Source: Pseudoalteromonas arctica A 37-1-2
Lineage (GTDB): Bacteria > Pseudomonadota > Gammaproteobacteria > Enterobacterales > Alteromonadaceae
DNA length: 64,000 bases
Direction of reading: 5' to 3'
Assembly: GCF_000238395.3 (NCBI RefSeq)
Contig: NZ_CP011025.1
Span: forward strand, 2,666,001 to 2,730,000
Of the stretch, positions 9,924 through 19,382 are shown in pieces. Below the pieces are notes generated by a model. The model made no database searches. It saw only the letters and a program-made list of their open reading frames with translations, and was not told where the DNA came from. The position numbers and the translations under genes are program-made. Numbering within the stretch: position 1 is the stretch's first letter; every line of letters begins with the position of its first letter.

Positions 9924-11423
9924 TTACTCGTCTGCAAACCAACAAATGTTTCGTGCAGCCATAATCAGTTCACCCGCTTTTTCAGATGAAAGTTCTGTGA
10001 TATCAACTAATTCGTCAATACCTTGCTCTGCCAAGTCTTCAAGTGTAACAACACCCTTGCTTGCCATAACAAATGCTAAGTGGCGCTCTAAGCCTTCAAG
10101 CGCAAGTAAGTCTTCAGCTGGCTCTGCGCCATCTAAGCTTTCTTCCGTTTTAAGTGCTTTAGTTGTCAATGCATCTTTTGCGCGTGAGCGCAGTAAATCT
10201 ACAGTCTCTTCATCAAGACCATCAATTTCTAAAAATTCAGACGCTGGTACATACGCCACTTCTTCAAGTGTCGAGAAACCTTCGTTGATAAGTAATGATG
10301 CAAACTCATCATCAATTTCTAAATTTTCAGTGAATAAGTTAAGTAACTTATCAGATTCAGCTTCATTTTTAGTACGCATGTCTTCAACAGTCATTACGTT
10401 TAGTTCCCAGCCAGTTAACTGACTTGCTAAACGAACGTTTTGACCATTACGACCAATTGCTTGCGCTAGGTTATCTGCTTCTACAGCGATATCCATTGAG
10501 TGAGTGTCTTCATCCATTACGATTGAAGCAACTTCTGCTGGCGCCATTGCATTGATAACAAATTGTGCCGGGTTGTCATCGTAAAGTACGATATCAACAC
10601 GCTCACCGCCAAGTTCTGACGATACAGCCTGAACTCGTGCGCCACGCATACCAACACATGCACCAATTGGGTCTATGCGTTTGTCGTTAGATTTAACAGC
10701 AATTTTAGCGCGTGAACCTGGATCACGTGCTGCTGCACGTAATTCAATCATCTCTTCGCCAATTTCTGGCACCTCAATGCGGAATAATTCCATTAGCATT
10801 TCAGGTTTAGAGCGCGTTACAAATAATTGTGCACCGCGTGCTTCAGGCTTAACTTCATATAAAAGACCACGGATACGGTCACCCGGGCGGAAGTTTTCAC
10901 GTGGTAACATGTCATCACGGTAAATTACCGCTTCTGCGTTGTTACCTAAATCAAGCACGATTGCATCGCGAGTTGCTTTTTTAACAACACCCGTTACCAG
11001 CTCGCCTTCTTGATCTTTGTATGCTTCAACAACTAAAGCGCGCTCAGCTTCACGTACTTTTTGTACGATAACTTGCTTAGCCATTTGTGTTGTAATACGG
11101 TCAAATTTGATTGAGTCGATTTGCTCTTCAACATAATCACCCATTTGCAAATCAGGTTCTTCAACCTGTGCTGCTTCTAGAGTGATTTCGCTGTATGGGT
11201 TCTCTAAAGAACCATCTTCTAATACAGCGGCAATCTGCCAACGACGGAACGTATCGTAATCACCGGTTTTACGGTCAATTGCTACGCGTACTTCAATTTC
11301 GCCATCGTGTTTTTTCTTTGTAGCTGTCGCTAAAGCGAACTCTAGAGCTTCAAAAATCTTTTCTTTTGGAACCGCTTTCTCATTGGAAACGGCTTCAGCA
11401 ACCAATAATATCTCTTTTGCCAT
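9924..11423 (-). CDS. nusA: Transcription termination/antitermination factor NusA
   Basis: Binds RNA polymerase and nascent RNA to modulate pausing, termination and antitermination. The start is set at ATG 11423 ([16 protein letters not shown]), giving 499 residues (E. coli 495). Order: N-terminal polymerase-binding domain, S1 domain ([20 protein letters not shown]), two KH domains ([40 protein letters not shown]), then two acidic C-terminal repeats, as in enteric NusA. It lies between rimP and infB. Confidence 0.98.
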   Translation of the reverse strand: MAKEILLVAEAVSNEKAVPKEKIFEALEFALATATKKKHDGEIEVRVAIDRKTGDYDTFRRWQIAAVLEDGSLENPYSEITLEAAQVEEPDLQMGDYVEEQIDSIKFDRITTQMAKQVIVQKVREAERALVVEAYKDQEGELVTGVVKKATRDAIVLDLGNNAEAVIYRDDMLPRENFRPGDRIRGLLYEVKPEARGAQLFVTRSKPEMLMELFRIEVPEIGEEMIELRAAARDPGSRAKIAVKSNDKRIDPIGACVGMRGARVQAVSSELGGERVDIVLYDDNPAQFVINAMAPAEVASIVMDEDTHSMDIAVEADNLAQAIGRNGQNVRLASQLTGWELNVMTVEDMRTKNEAESDKLLNLFTENLEIDDEFASLLINEGFSTLEEVAYVPASEFLEIDGLDEETVDLLRSRAKDALTTKALKTEESLDGAEPAEDLLALEGLERHLAFVMASKGVVTLEDLAEQGIDELVDITELSSEKAGELIMAARNICWFADE

Positions 11424-11462
11424 GGGTAATGCCTCGCTTGCCCTATTCCTTCGCACTCGAAT

Positions 11463-11918
11463 TTAAAACTTCGCGATTAAATTCGCACGTTCGATGTTAC
11501 TAAGCATGATCAGATGCTCTGCACCATCGCTAGATAGTGTGATCATATCGCTGCTAACTGCTACTAAGTCGCCTTTAAAATTACGACGACCATCCTGTGG
11601 AAGTTTAGTACGCACGCGTACTTCCTCTCCTTGCGCCTGCTCGTAGTGATCTTGTTTGAATAATAGACGATCAACACCAGGAGACGATACTTCCAAATCA
11701 TATTCATTTGTAATTGGGTCTTCGACGTCTAAAATCGCACTAATTTGGCGACTTGCATCCGCACAGTTATCAACTGAGATCCCATCCTCATGAGCAATAT
11801 ATACTCTTAAGGTAGAATGGCGACCCGCTTGCACAAATTCAAGACCATGCAATTCAAAGCCTAACATTTCTACCGCAGGCGTTAACATGGTTACTAAATC
11901 TTGTTCAAGTTTTGTCAC
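11463..11918 (-). CDS. rimP: Ribosome maturation factor RimP
   Basis: Needed for 30S subunit assembly. I place the start at GTG 11918, six bases after GGAGG; the longer frame from TTG 11939 runs into the upstream terminator stem region. This gives 151 residues, the usual length. The conserved DVEDPITNEYDLEVSSPGVD segment is present. First protein gene of the nusA operon. Confidence 0.95.
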   Translation of the reverse strand: MTKLEQDLVTMLTPAVEMLGFELHGLEFVQAGRHSTLRVYIAHEDGISVDNCADASRQISAILDVEDPITNEYDLEVSSPGVDRLLFKQDHYEQAQGEEVRVRTKLPQDGRRNFKGDLVAVSSDMITLSSDGAEHLIMLSNIERANLIAKF

Positions 11919-11937
11919 GAAAATCCTCCATACAAAC

Positions 11938-11958
11938 AAAAAAAGGGCTTATAGCCCT
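11938..11958 (-). terminator. Terminator/attenuator just upstream of rimP
   Basis: AGGGCT / AGCCCT hairpin with a 3-nt loop and seven T's in the minus direction, ending about 20 nt before the rimP GTG. It would terminate part of the transcription coming from metY, so read-through sets expression of the rimP-nusA-infB operon. Confidence 0.7.
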
Positions 11959-12023
11959 AAAATACTGAGTTTAAGTTTTAATTTGATGACAATTGCCACA
12001 AATCGCAAGGTGCAGATACAACA

Positions 12024-12046
12024 ACGCCCCGAACCAAGCGGGGCGT
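12024..12046 (-). terminator. GC-rich hairpin in the metY-rimP leader
   Basis: ACGCCCC / GGGGCGT stem with a 9-nt loop. In the minus direction only a broken T-run (GTTGTTGT) follows, so it may be a weak terminator or a processing signal. Confidence 0.5.
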
Positions 12047-12142
12047 CACACCAATAAAGCATAAAACTGTGTGGCCTAGGGCCAAGCTTGGTTGCGAGTC
12101 AGTAAACTGACCTAATTAAACTACATAGTCTAAAACGCAAAA

Positions 12143-12164
12143 CGCGCATTACTTAGAATGCGCG
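12143..12164 (-). terminator. Terminator after the initiator tRNA
   Basis: CGCGCATT / AATGCGCG with a 6-nt loop, followed in the minus direction by TTTTGCGTTTT. It lies 36 nt beyond the CCA end of the tRNA. Confidence 0.75.
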
Positions 12165-12199
12165 ATATAAATTAGTAAGGTAATACCTACTAGTAGAAT

Positions 12200-12276
<77 letters not shown>

Positions 12277-12346
12277 CCAATAGATATCAAACTTTAAATT
12301 TAATATCGCTGTTAGCTGTTTTACAACATGCTAAACAATGGCCGCT

Positions 12347-12375
12347 ATTATAAGGATGTACGGGATGATTAGCAA
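12347..12375 (-). promoter_or_regulatory. Sigma-70 promoter of metY
   Basis: On the minus strand: TTGCTA, 17-bp spacer, TATAAT, then a GC-rich discriminator (AGCGGCC). The -10 box lies about 70 nt before the tRNA start. A GC-rich discriminator is typical of stringently controlled stable-RNA promoters. Confidence 0.65.
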
Positions 12376-12706
12376 CTATAATACGCAATTAGTTTATAAA
12401 ATTTCCAATTCGTCAAGATGCTAATTTAATGTATATATAAGTAACATAAGTAATCAATCAATTTTATAAAATGCTGTCTCTAAATTATTAAATATTACAG
12501 CTTATTATTTTTGAGTGAAAATCAAACAAACTAAATTTGAGCTACCTTAGTACCTTCTAGATGCTTACAATTTACCAGAAAATAAATTGATATAACTAAA
12601 ACCCATACTTTAACACTAAAAAAACGTGCAGAATTTTATCTGCCCGCTATAATCAATTTTATGCCACTTAATAATAATAGTTATTACTCACTGCAGCGAG
12701 ATAAAA
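12376..12706. other. Gene-free AT-rich spacer
   Basis: About 330 bp between the metY promoter and the globin-like gene. No open frame, RNA gene or strong hairpin seen. It presumably holds the promoter of the rightward gene; no clear -35/-10 pair stands out. Confidence 0.5.
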
Positions 12707-13168
12707 ATGAATCAACAACAATCAGCATTGTTAAATAACTTAACAATTATTAAGCCAAATTTTCATGCATTCACGGCTCGATTTCACAGTAAATTGGCTG
12801 AATCTAGCATTGAAATGAATTACCCAACAGCCTTACAATTTAACGAAAAGAGTTTTACCCTTTTTTGTGTGTTAGAACGAATTGTTAAACATTTAGATAA
12901 GCCAGCATCAGTAGCTCCTTTTTTAGCACATCATTTGATGTACCTAAAAAAAAGCAGTGTTTCACAAAATGACATTGCACTATTATCTGATGCGTTTTAC
13001 GAAACCCTTAAAGAGCACCTTGGTAAACACTTTACTCCTGAGAGCCAGCTCGCTTGGAAAAAAGCCCTTAAATATTTTGAAAACTTTGCCAGCAATATTT
13101 TATTTAATGTATCTAATGTGGTTTCGTTACAACAAAAAATGCAGCAAAAGCAAAGTAATAAAATTTAA
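12707..13168 (+). CDS. Globin-like protein
   Basis: 153 residues. The length and helix pattern resemble single-domain bacterial globins of the Vitreoscilla haemoglobin type. An A-helix-like start (SALLNNLTIIKPNFHAFTAR) precedes FLAHHLMYLKKSSVSQNDIA, which aligns with the proximal-histidine F helix of that family (His75 or His76 here). The end, TPESQLAWKKALKYFENFAS, aligns with the H helix. Overall identity is low. If correct it would bind haem and sense or carry O2 or NO. It stands alone, facing the photolyase gene downstream but separated from it by 190 bp. Confidence 0.6.
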   Translation: MNQQQSALLNNLTIIKPNFHAFTARFHSKLAESSIEMNYPTALQFNEKSFTLFCVLERIVKHLDKPASVAPFLAHHLMYLKKSSVSQNDIALLSDAFYETLKEHLGKHFTPESQLAWKKALKYFENFASNILFNVSNVVSLQQKMQQKQSNKI

Positions 13169-13197
13169 ACATAAAATTTTAGGGGTGGCAATTTAAC

Positions 13198-13290
13198 TTA
13201 CTTAACCTCCCCATTAATTAAACTCATTTGCACACCATGATCCAGCACGCCTTTATTGCCTTGATAATCGGTTAAGCCTTTTTGCTCTAT
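13198..13290 (-). pseudogene. Possible C-terminal gene remnant
   Basis: A minus-strand open stretch of 30 codons ends in TAA at 13198 and reads EQKGLTDYQGNKGVLDHGVQ then a short tail. An in-frame TGA lies directly upstream and there is no start codon with a ribosome site. The composition looks protein-like, so it may be the last piece of a deleted gene. Not identified. Confidence 0.25.
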
Positions 13291-13359
13291 TCACTCGTAG
13301 TTAAATAGTAAAACGATCCTTTAATTAAATACGTCCGTATAAAAAAATTTGGCTTTACT

Positions 13360-14916
13360 ATGACCCATCACAAAACACTCAGACTAATACTAGGCGATCA
13401 GCTAAACCCATCTCATTCATGGTACAAGCAAAAAAACGACGACACGCTTTACCTCATCGCAGAACTAAAACAAGAAACTGACTACGTTAAACATCACATT
13501 CAAAAACTGTGTGCTTTTTTTAATGCTATGGAAAACTTTGCAACTGCATTAAACACGGCAGGTTTTAATGTTTTGCATTTAACACTTGATGATACCGATG
13601 ACGACAAGGACTTGATTGAATTACTCAAGCGAGTTGCCGATAAATATCAATGCGACTCTATTGAATATCAATACCCTGACGAGTTTAGGCTAAAATCTCA
13701 ATTAGCTAAGTTTAAAAGTGATAGCTCATTAAATGTAATTGCTACAGATACTGAACACTTTTTATTACCGTTCACCGATATAAAAACACGCTTTACAAAA
13801 AACAAGCATGTAACAATGGAGCACTTTTATCGTGCTATGCGTAAGCAACTTAATATATTAATTTATGATGCAAAGCCAACTGGTGGCAAATGGAATTTTG
13901 ATAGTAATAATCGTAATAAATTTTCCAAAAAAGACTTAGCCGACATCCCACAGCCTAAGTTATTCAATACTGATGTTAGCAGTATTATTTCTCGTTTAAA
14001 TAAACACAACGTCGCTTATTTGGGTGAAATAAATGAACATTCACTGGAGTGGCCAACAACGCGTAAACAAGCGATTGAATCTCTTGAATACTTTTGTGAG
14101 CACTTACTTAGTCGCTTTGGTCACTTTCAAGATGCGATGACAGATCAAAGTAAAAATAATACCAGCCTGTACCATAGCCGTTTATCGTTTGCCCTAAACG
14201 CAAAAATACTCCACCCGTTATATGTAATCAAACGTGTAATAAGCGAATACGAACAAAGACCCAATGAAATATCCCTCTCGCAAGTAGAGGGCTTTACCAG
14301 GCAAATATTAGGCTGGAGAGAGTATGTACGTGCCATTTATTGGATTAACATGCCCGACTACGCAGTTAAAAATCAATTACAAGCCAAAAATAAACTGCCA
14401 TCTTATTTTTGGAACAGCTCTACAAAAATGAATTGTCTAAGCCACTCACTCAAGCAAAGCCTTGAAACCGCTTATGCTCATCATATTCAGCGCCTAATGG
14501 TTATTGGGAACTTTTGCATGCTCACAGGAATAAACCCTGATGACGTAGACAACTGGTACTTAGGCGTTTATATAGATGCCATAGAATGGGTAGAAATGCC
14601 CAACACCCGAGGCATGAGTCAGTTTGCCGATGATGGAATAATTGCAACAAAGCCTTATGCTGCAAGCGGTAACTACATTAATAAAATGAGCGATTACTGC
14701 AAAAGCTGTCAGTACGATGTTAAACAAAAAGTAGGAGATAAAGCCTGCCCGCTAAATAGCTTGTATTGGCATTTCATGAATAGACACAGAGACAGGCTAG
14801 AAAAGAACCCACGTATTGGTATGGTATATAAAAACTGGGATAAACAAGATGAAACACTTCAAGAACAAACGCTGCAACAAGCAACCTACTACCTTAATAA
14901 TTTAGAAGCGCTTTAA
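13360..14916 (+). CDS. Iron-sulfur photolyase of the FeS-BCP / (6-4) type
   Basis: 518 residues, matching the bacterial cryptochrome-photolyase family typified by Agrobacterium PhrB, which repairs (6-4) photoproducts with FAD and a [4Fe-4S] cluster. N-terminal Rossmann part: LRLILGDQLNPSHSWY. Cysteines 359, 447, 450 and 463 have the same spacing as the PhrB cluster ligands 350, 438, 441 and 454. The FAD-binding region includes GFTRQILGWREYVRAIYW and DDVDNWYLGVYIDAIEWVEM. The product should repair UV damage in DNA. It stands alone and converges with hsp20 on a shared terminator. Confidence 0.9.
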   Translation: MTHHKTLRLILGDQLNPSHSWYKQKNDDTLYLIAELKQETDYVKHHIQKLCAFFNAMENFATALNTAGFNVLHLTLDDTDDDKDLIELLKRVADKYQCDSIEYQYPDEFRLKSQLAKFKSDSSLNVIATDTEHFLLPFTDIKTRFTKNKHVTMEHFYRAMRKQLNILIYDAKPTGGKWNFDSNNRNKFSKKDLADIPQPKLFNTDVSSIISRLNKHNVAYLGEINEHSLEWPTTRKQAIESLEYFCEHLLSRFGHFQDAMTDQSKNNTSLYHSRLSFALNAKILHPLYVIKRVISEYEQRPNEISLSQVEGFTRQILGWREYVRAIYWINMPDYAVKNQLQAKNKLPSYFWNSSTKMNCLSHSLKQSLETAYAHHIQRLMVIGNFCMLTGINPDDVDNWYLGVYIDAIEWVEMPNTRGMSQFADDGIIATKPYAASGNYINKMSDYCKSCQYDVKQKVGDKACPLNSLYWHFMNRHRDRLEKNPRIGMVYKNWDKQDETLQEQTLQQATYYLNNLEAL

Positions 14917-14919
14917 GTA

Positions 14920-14948
14920 AAAAAACCGCCTCAAATGAGGCGGCTAAA
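14920..14948. terminator. Bidirectional terminator between photolyase and hsp20
   Basis: CCGCCTC-AAAT-GAGGCGG hairpin with an A-run on the left. It is strong in the minus direction (T-run after the hsp20 stop) and possible in the plus direction. Confidence 0.75.
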
Positions 14949-14976
14949 TAATCAGGGGAATATGTACTTTAGAAGA

Positions 14977-15423
14977 CTATTTACCTTCAATTAGATTGCT
15001 ATTACCAATTTCTATTTTACGTGGTTTAAGTGCTTCAGGAATTTCACGCTGTAACTCTATGCTCAATAAGCCGTTAGCTAAATCGGCACCAAGTACTTTT
15101 ACATGGTCTCCAAGCTGAAATTTACGTTCAAAGTTACGCTCTGCTATACCTTGATGAATAAACTTACGTTCATTATTTTCATCTTTATTAGCTTTAATAC
15201 CTGCAACTTTTAATGTGTTGTTTTCTGACTCAATGGTTAATTCACTATCACTAAAACCGGCAACGGCCATAGTGATTCTGTATTTGTCTTTATCGAGTGC
15301 TTCTATATTGTAAGGAGGAAAACTCGGCTGCTTGTCTGTATTAGCTGCCGCATCCATAAGTGATGCTAAATGTTCGAAGCCGATAAATGAACGATAAAGT
15401 GGTGATAAGTCTACTGTACGCAT
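14977..15423 (-). CDS. Small heat-shock protein (Hsp20/IbpA family)
   Basis: 148 residues with an alpha-crystallin domain: PPYNIEALDKDKYRITMAVA, then GIAERNFERKFQLGDHV, and the C-terminal I-x-I-like segment RKIEIGN. ATP-independent chaperone holding unfolded proteins. N-terminus MRTVDLSPLYRSFIGFEHLA as in IbpA. A GAGGAT ribosome site precedes the ATG. I see no perfect sigma-32 promoter. Confidence 0.93.
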   Translation of the reverse strand: MRTVDLSPLYRSFIGFEHLASLMDAAANTDKQPSFPPYNIEALDKDKYRITMAVAGFSDSELTIESENNTLKVAGIKANKDENNERKFIHQGIAERNFERKFQLGDHVKVLGADLANGLLSIELQREIPEALKPRKIEIGNSNLIEGK

Positions 15424-15681
15424 AATAATATCCTCATATTTAAGCGATATTTTGCATGTGCTTTTCTATTGAACAAGCTCAAGCAAAGTTTAATTAATAA
15501 TATAAATTTCAATTGTTTAAGTTTAATTTAGGACCCATCAGGCGTCCTACTTAACTATATATGGACGGTAAAATTGTTTTCAAGTAAATTTATTAAAAAT
15601 AAATAAAAAAGGCACTGAAGCCAAGACCACAATGTATTCGTTAATTTAAGATTACTTTAAACAACAAAGCCGCTTATTTAG

Positions 15682-17169
15682 CTGTCTCTTGATCACAAGT
15701 CTGACTCAAGAGATTTTGCTAAATCGTAGCCTTCCAGGATGGCTTGTAACTTAAGCCATCCTTGCCATAACACTTTCACAGATGCACGCCCTGTGCGCTT
15801 GGTATCTTTCCAGCCTCCTAACTTTGCCAGTTCCTGATACGCCCATGACATATTTGGAGCAGTTTCAGGCAATGGTGTTTTTATTCTCTTTAACCACAAT
15901 AACTTCCATGCTTTGGGAGATAACAGTTGTTCACAACTTGGAGAATCAGGCTGCTCATTGGTGAACTTTAGTTGCAATATTCGCGTCGCAATAAAGCCAT
16001 TAATCGTCACCAATCTTTCCATGTTATCTTGGCTTTGAAGGCGTAAACTTTCGATATCCGTACCATCACTTTTCCAGACTTTATGGTATTCCTCTACAAG
16101 CCAACGGTGCTCATAGTAGGTGATGATAGCTAAAGCGTCTTCTTTGCTGGTGACTGGTTCACTGGTTAATAGGTGCCAGCTTAAGCCGTTCTCAGCGTTT
16201 CCTCGCTCTGCACAGCCGACATAGTAAACTGGGAGGGAGTGTCCTTTCTTATTGTAAGGCGCTTTGAGTGTCACTGGCGCATAGGTGATATCCAGTGTTG
16301 CGCTTCGGGCTTTTCTTCCTCCTTTTTGTGCAATGTGGATGTGTTTGGTGCCTGCACTCATCAGCTCGCTTGCAAACGCATAGAGCTTATCCTCACCTTC
16401 TTCAATATGACGACTTTGCATCGAGCGTACGACGAATCGTTGCTGCTCGCTCAGTTTATACTGCAAGTATTCGTAGATGTCCGCTTCGCGGTCACACACC
16501 GATATCACGTTCGCCATTTGTCCTTGCAGCCGCTCTGCCATCGCTCGTGACGCTGACTCCCACTTGTAACTTTCTTTTTCTTCGTAAGAAGTCGTCGCGT
16601 GTTTTTCTCTTTTTCCAATCGTGTTGATATCACGACTCCAGCGAGACTGTTCAATTAATCCCACAACTTGCTTTGTGTCTGGCGCAAACAGTAATACGCT
16701 ATGAGCTAACAAGCCTCGTTGTTTTGCTCCTCGTCCGACATGACCCAAATCATCTCGAATGGAGGAATGTTTATAAATTAGTGTGGTCGTGTCTTCTAAT
16801 GCGAGTAATAAGTTATGACTTTTTGCTTGTTCAACCGTGGCTTTAAAGCCTGACTCTGCTATAGCCGTTGCGTCAATATTCTCGTTGCGAATAAAGCGGT
16901 AGGCACCTTCCATATCGGCGGGGGATTGAGTGATGTTCACAAGTGGTTTTCCTGGTTCATTTGCAAGCGTTGATGCTAACTTTACCAGACGCGCTGTTCT
17001 TCTTGGATCACCTAAGTCCGATTTACCGAATTGTTGTTTTGCCCAATGAGTATGTTCGTTAATCATAATGTGCCCTCAAACAAGATTTGAAGATCTGATC
17101 ATGACATTGAGATTTAGTTCAAAAAAATCCCCGCTAATTTCTTAGCAGGGATTTGTGTATAAGAGACAG
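15682..17169 (-). mobile_element. IS4-family insertion sequence of the IS50 (Tn5) group
   Basis: 1,488 bp. Terminal inverted repeats: CTGTCTCTTGATCACAAGT at the left and, read inward, CTGTCTCTTATACACAAAT at the right, very close to the IS50 end sequences. It holds one transposase gene. The expected 9-bp target duplication is absent. Both sides carry halves of one terminator-like hairpin (GGCACTGAAG at 15610-15619 and CTGAAGAGTGCC at 17170-17181), so the insertion site was probably that hairpin, with about 62 bp of unexplained DNA on the left. Confidence 0.9.
15693..17066 (-). CDS. Transposase, IS50/Tn5 type
   Basis: 457 residues, close in length and sequence to Tn5 transposase (476): N-terminal WAKQQFGKSDLGDPRRTARL, EGAYRFIRN, and the DDE residues in LLALEDTTTL, ISVCDREADIYEYLQ and WLVEEYHKVW. 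The C-terminus LGGWKDTKRTG also matches. No internal stop, so it may be active. It is the only gene of the element. Confidence 0.96.
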   Translation of the reverse strand: MINEHTHWAKQQFGKSDLGDPRRTARLVKLASTLANEPGKPLVNITQSPADMEGAYRFIRNENIDATAIAESGFKATVEQAKSHNLLLALEDTTTLIYKHSSIRDDLGHVGRGAKQRGLLAHSVLLFAPDTKQVVGLIEQSRWSRDINTIGKREKHATTSYEEKESYKWESASRAMAERLQGQMANVISVCDREADIYEYLQYKLSEQQRFVVRSMQSRHIEEGEDKLYAFASELMSAGTKHIHIAQKGGRKARSATLDITYAPVTLKAPYNKKGHSLPVYYVGCAERGNAENGLSWHLLTSEPVTSKEDALAIITYYEHRWLVEEYHKVWKSDGTDIESLRLQSQDNMERLVTINGFIATRILQLKFTNEQPDSPSCEQLLSPKAWKLLWLKRIKTPLPETAPNMSWAYQELAKLGGWKDTKRTGRASVKVLWQGWLKLQAILEGYDLAKSLESDL

Positions 17170-17207
17170 CTGAAGAGTGCCTTTTTTGAAACCATTTAAA
17201 ATGAATA

Positions 17208-17738
17208 CTATTTAATAAATGTGCCCCGGATTGGATAGTCGTTTTCTCTTGAAAACTTAATCCCACCTAGCAGTTGCTCTAAATCAGGACGAACAAACGG
17301 GCTGTTTGATATATCTACCATTTGAAGCTGATTTTTTTCATTAAGCACATAAATTCCTGGTTCAGCAAATGGATGATCTGTTTCTGCACCACTGCGAGGC
17401 TCGCTAATATGTAGCCCTAGATCAGTCATTTGTTCGATTGTTAAACCATAGTAAATTGGGAAGTTAATATCTATTTTTTCAAGATGTTTATTAAGCTGCT
17501 CATGGCTATCACCACTTACTGCAACCACTTCAACTCCAGCCTCTTTAAAGTCTTTATGAACTTTAGCAAGCTCGTTGAGTTGCGCAGTACATTTAGGGCA
17601 GTGCTGGCCTCGATAAACAACAATCATTTTCCACGGAGAGTCACTTATTCTGTCAACTAAATCTACCTTTTTCTCATCAACATCACTCACTACTAGTGAT
17701 GGCATAATATCCGCAGGTTTTAAACTAGTGTTACTCAT
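17208..17738 (-). CDS. Peroxiredoxin-like (AhpC/TSA, redoxin) protein
   Basis: 176 residues with a thioredoxin fold. VVYRGQHCPKCTAQLNELAK gives a CPKC pair (Cys47, Cys50) in the position of the peroxidatic cysteine; VEVVAVSGDSHEQL follows. Likely a thiol peroxidase or oxidoreductase of the 'peroxiredoxin-like' group; the partner is unknown. A clear GGAGAT ribosome site precedes the start. It is monocistronic between the IS50-like element and the phosphorelay cluster. Confidence 0.85.
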   Translation of the reverse strand: MSNTSLKPADIMPSLVVSDVDEKKVDLVDRISDSPWKMIVVYRGQHCPKCTAQLNELAKVHKDFKEAGVEVVAVSGDSHEQLNKHLEKIDINFPIYYGLTIEQMTDLGLHISEPRSGAETDHPFAEPGIYVLNEKNQLQMVDISNSPFVRPDLEQLLGGIKFSRENDYPIRGTFIK

Positions 17739-18342
17739 TGCGATCTCCTTTTACTATTTCAGATTAAAAATTAATTTTGCTCTTACACATAGAGTTTAGG
17801 GTAACTTTTATTAATTCAACCTAAAATTGCAATTAAAATCTATTAAAGCTTTAAGACCATCCCTTTATTTTTCTATAAATGGTAGATGCACTTACCCCTA
17901 AATAAGCAGCAGCAAGAGGAATGTTGTCTTCGCAGCTTTTGATTGCGTTTTCAATAGCCCTTTTTTCAACTTGCCATAATGGTTCTATATCGTGAACCGA
18001 CATAGGAGATAATTGAACACTCTGATCGTTTGTATTGTGAATTGACTTAGTTGAGCTTGAGTGTTTTACAGCGCCTAGACCAAATGAATTTGGTAGCATA
18101 TCTCTTTCTATTACATCGCCATCATTAATAACGACTGTATTTTCAATTACATTTTGCAGTTCGCGTATATTACCTGGCCAATCGTAATTACAAAAAAGCG
18201 CCTTAACTTCATCAGAAAAGCCAATAAAATGTTTAGCGTTGCTATCGCTTTTTTGTTTTAAAATATACTCAGCGAGCAGCAAAATATCGTTTCCGCGCTC
18301 CCTTCGGAGTTTTTCAAGTTAGTTGTCGCATCAAGTTAAATT

Positions 18343-19359
18343 TTATGCCGCCCGCATTGCTTCTTTTTTTTCTGGATTTAAATTTACTTCATTGATCATT
18401 GTCCAATCTCGAGATTTTCCTGACCAACGACTTGGGTTCTGTAATTTCGCCATTTCATTTACCTGATGACGTTTCGCTAGTATCGCTTTATCTAATCCTA
18501 AATGACGCTGGTTTGGCGTGACAAATTTAATACCGCTGTGCAAGTGCTCATCGTTGTACCAATCAACAAATCCGCTAACCCACTTTCTTGCGCTACCCAT
18601 GCTTTCAAAGGCTTTCTCAGGGTATTCCGGGCGATACTTTAACGTCTTAAATAGCGATTCAGAATAAGGATTATCATTACTCACAGACGGTCGGCTAAAT
18701 GAAGGAACAATACCTAACTCCTGCAATGTCGCTAATAACGTTGCCCCTTTCATTGGACTGCCATTATCCGAGTGCAGTGTGACTTGCTCAGGCTTTACCT
18801 GCTCTCGCCTGCAAATATCTACCATTAAATCAGCCGCCAGTGTGCTTAGTTGTGTGTCATGAACCTGCCAACCAACTATTTTTCGACTATAAATATCCAT
18901 CACTAAATATAAGTATAAAAACTGACCTTTAACAGCTGTTGGCAAATACGTGATATCCCATGTATAAATTTCGTTTACACGTGTTGCCCTGAGCGCTTTT
19001 GGCTTTTTTATCTTTTTATTTGGTTTAACTTTTTCTCTGTGTGTTAATAATTTATGCGATTTCATAACGCGATAAAACGAGCTTTCTGATGCTATCCACA
19101 CATCTTTATCCAATAGTTTAGGGACTATCTTGCTGGGTGGTAAATGTCCATATTCTATTGAATTAACAGTCTTAATTATACGCTGTTGCTCTAATTCAGT
19201 TAGCCTGTTAGGTGGTCGCTTTATCGTACTTGTTCGCTTATCTGTCATATCATCAGCTTCAATCCAGCGTTGAATTGTTCTTGCCGTTAGACCAAGTAAC
19301 TCACATGCTTTTTCTTGCCTTGCCCCTGATTTCTGCGCGTCGGTAATGAGCTTTATCAA
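18343..19359 (-). CDS. IS3-family transposase OrfB (DDE integrase domain)
   Basis: 338 residues. A small N-terminal helix-turn-helix (ACELLGLTARTIQRW) is followed by an rve integrase core with catalytic residues in IYTWDITYLP, VTLHSDNGSP and NPYSESLFKTLK. The separate start would be TTG. The frame is open back to the slippery run at 19419-19427, so it is most likely made as an OrfAB fusion by -1 frameshifting. Confidence 0.93.
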   Translation of the reverse strand: MIKLITDAQKSGARQEKACELLGLTARTIQRWIEADDMTDKRTSTIKRPPNRLTELEQQRIIKTVNSIEYGHLPPSKIVPKLLDKDVWIASESSFYRVMKSHKLLTHREKVKPNKKIKKPKALRATRVNEIYTWDITYLPTAVKGQFLYLYLVMDIYSRKIVGWQVHDTQLSTLAADLMVDICRREQVKPEQVTLHSDNGSPMKGATLLATLQELGIVPSFSRPSVSNDNPYSESLFKTLKYRPEYPEKAFESMGSARKWVSGFVDWYNDEHLHSGIKFVTPNQRHLGLDKAILAKRHQVNEMAKLQNPSRWSGKSRDWTMINEVNLNPEKKEAMRAA

Positions 19360-19382
19360 TTCATGACGCTCAGTTGAGCTGG

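Noticed and set aside
18343..19359. OrfB as an independently started gene
   Set aside because: Its only start is TTG without a good ribosome site, and the frame extends upstream to the slippery run, so a fusion product is more likely.
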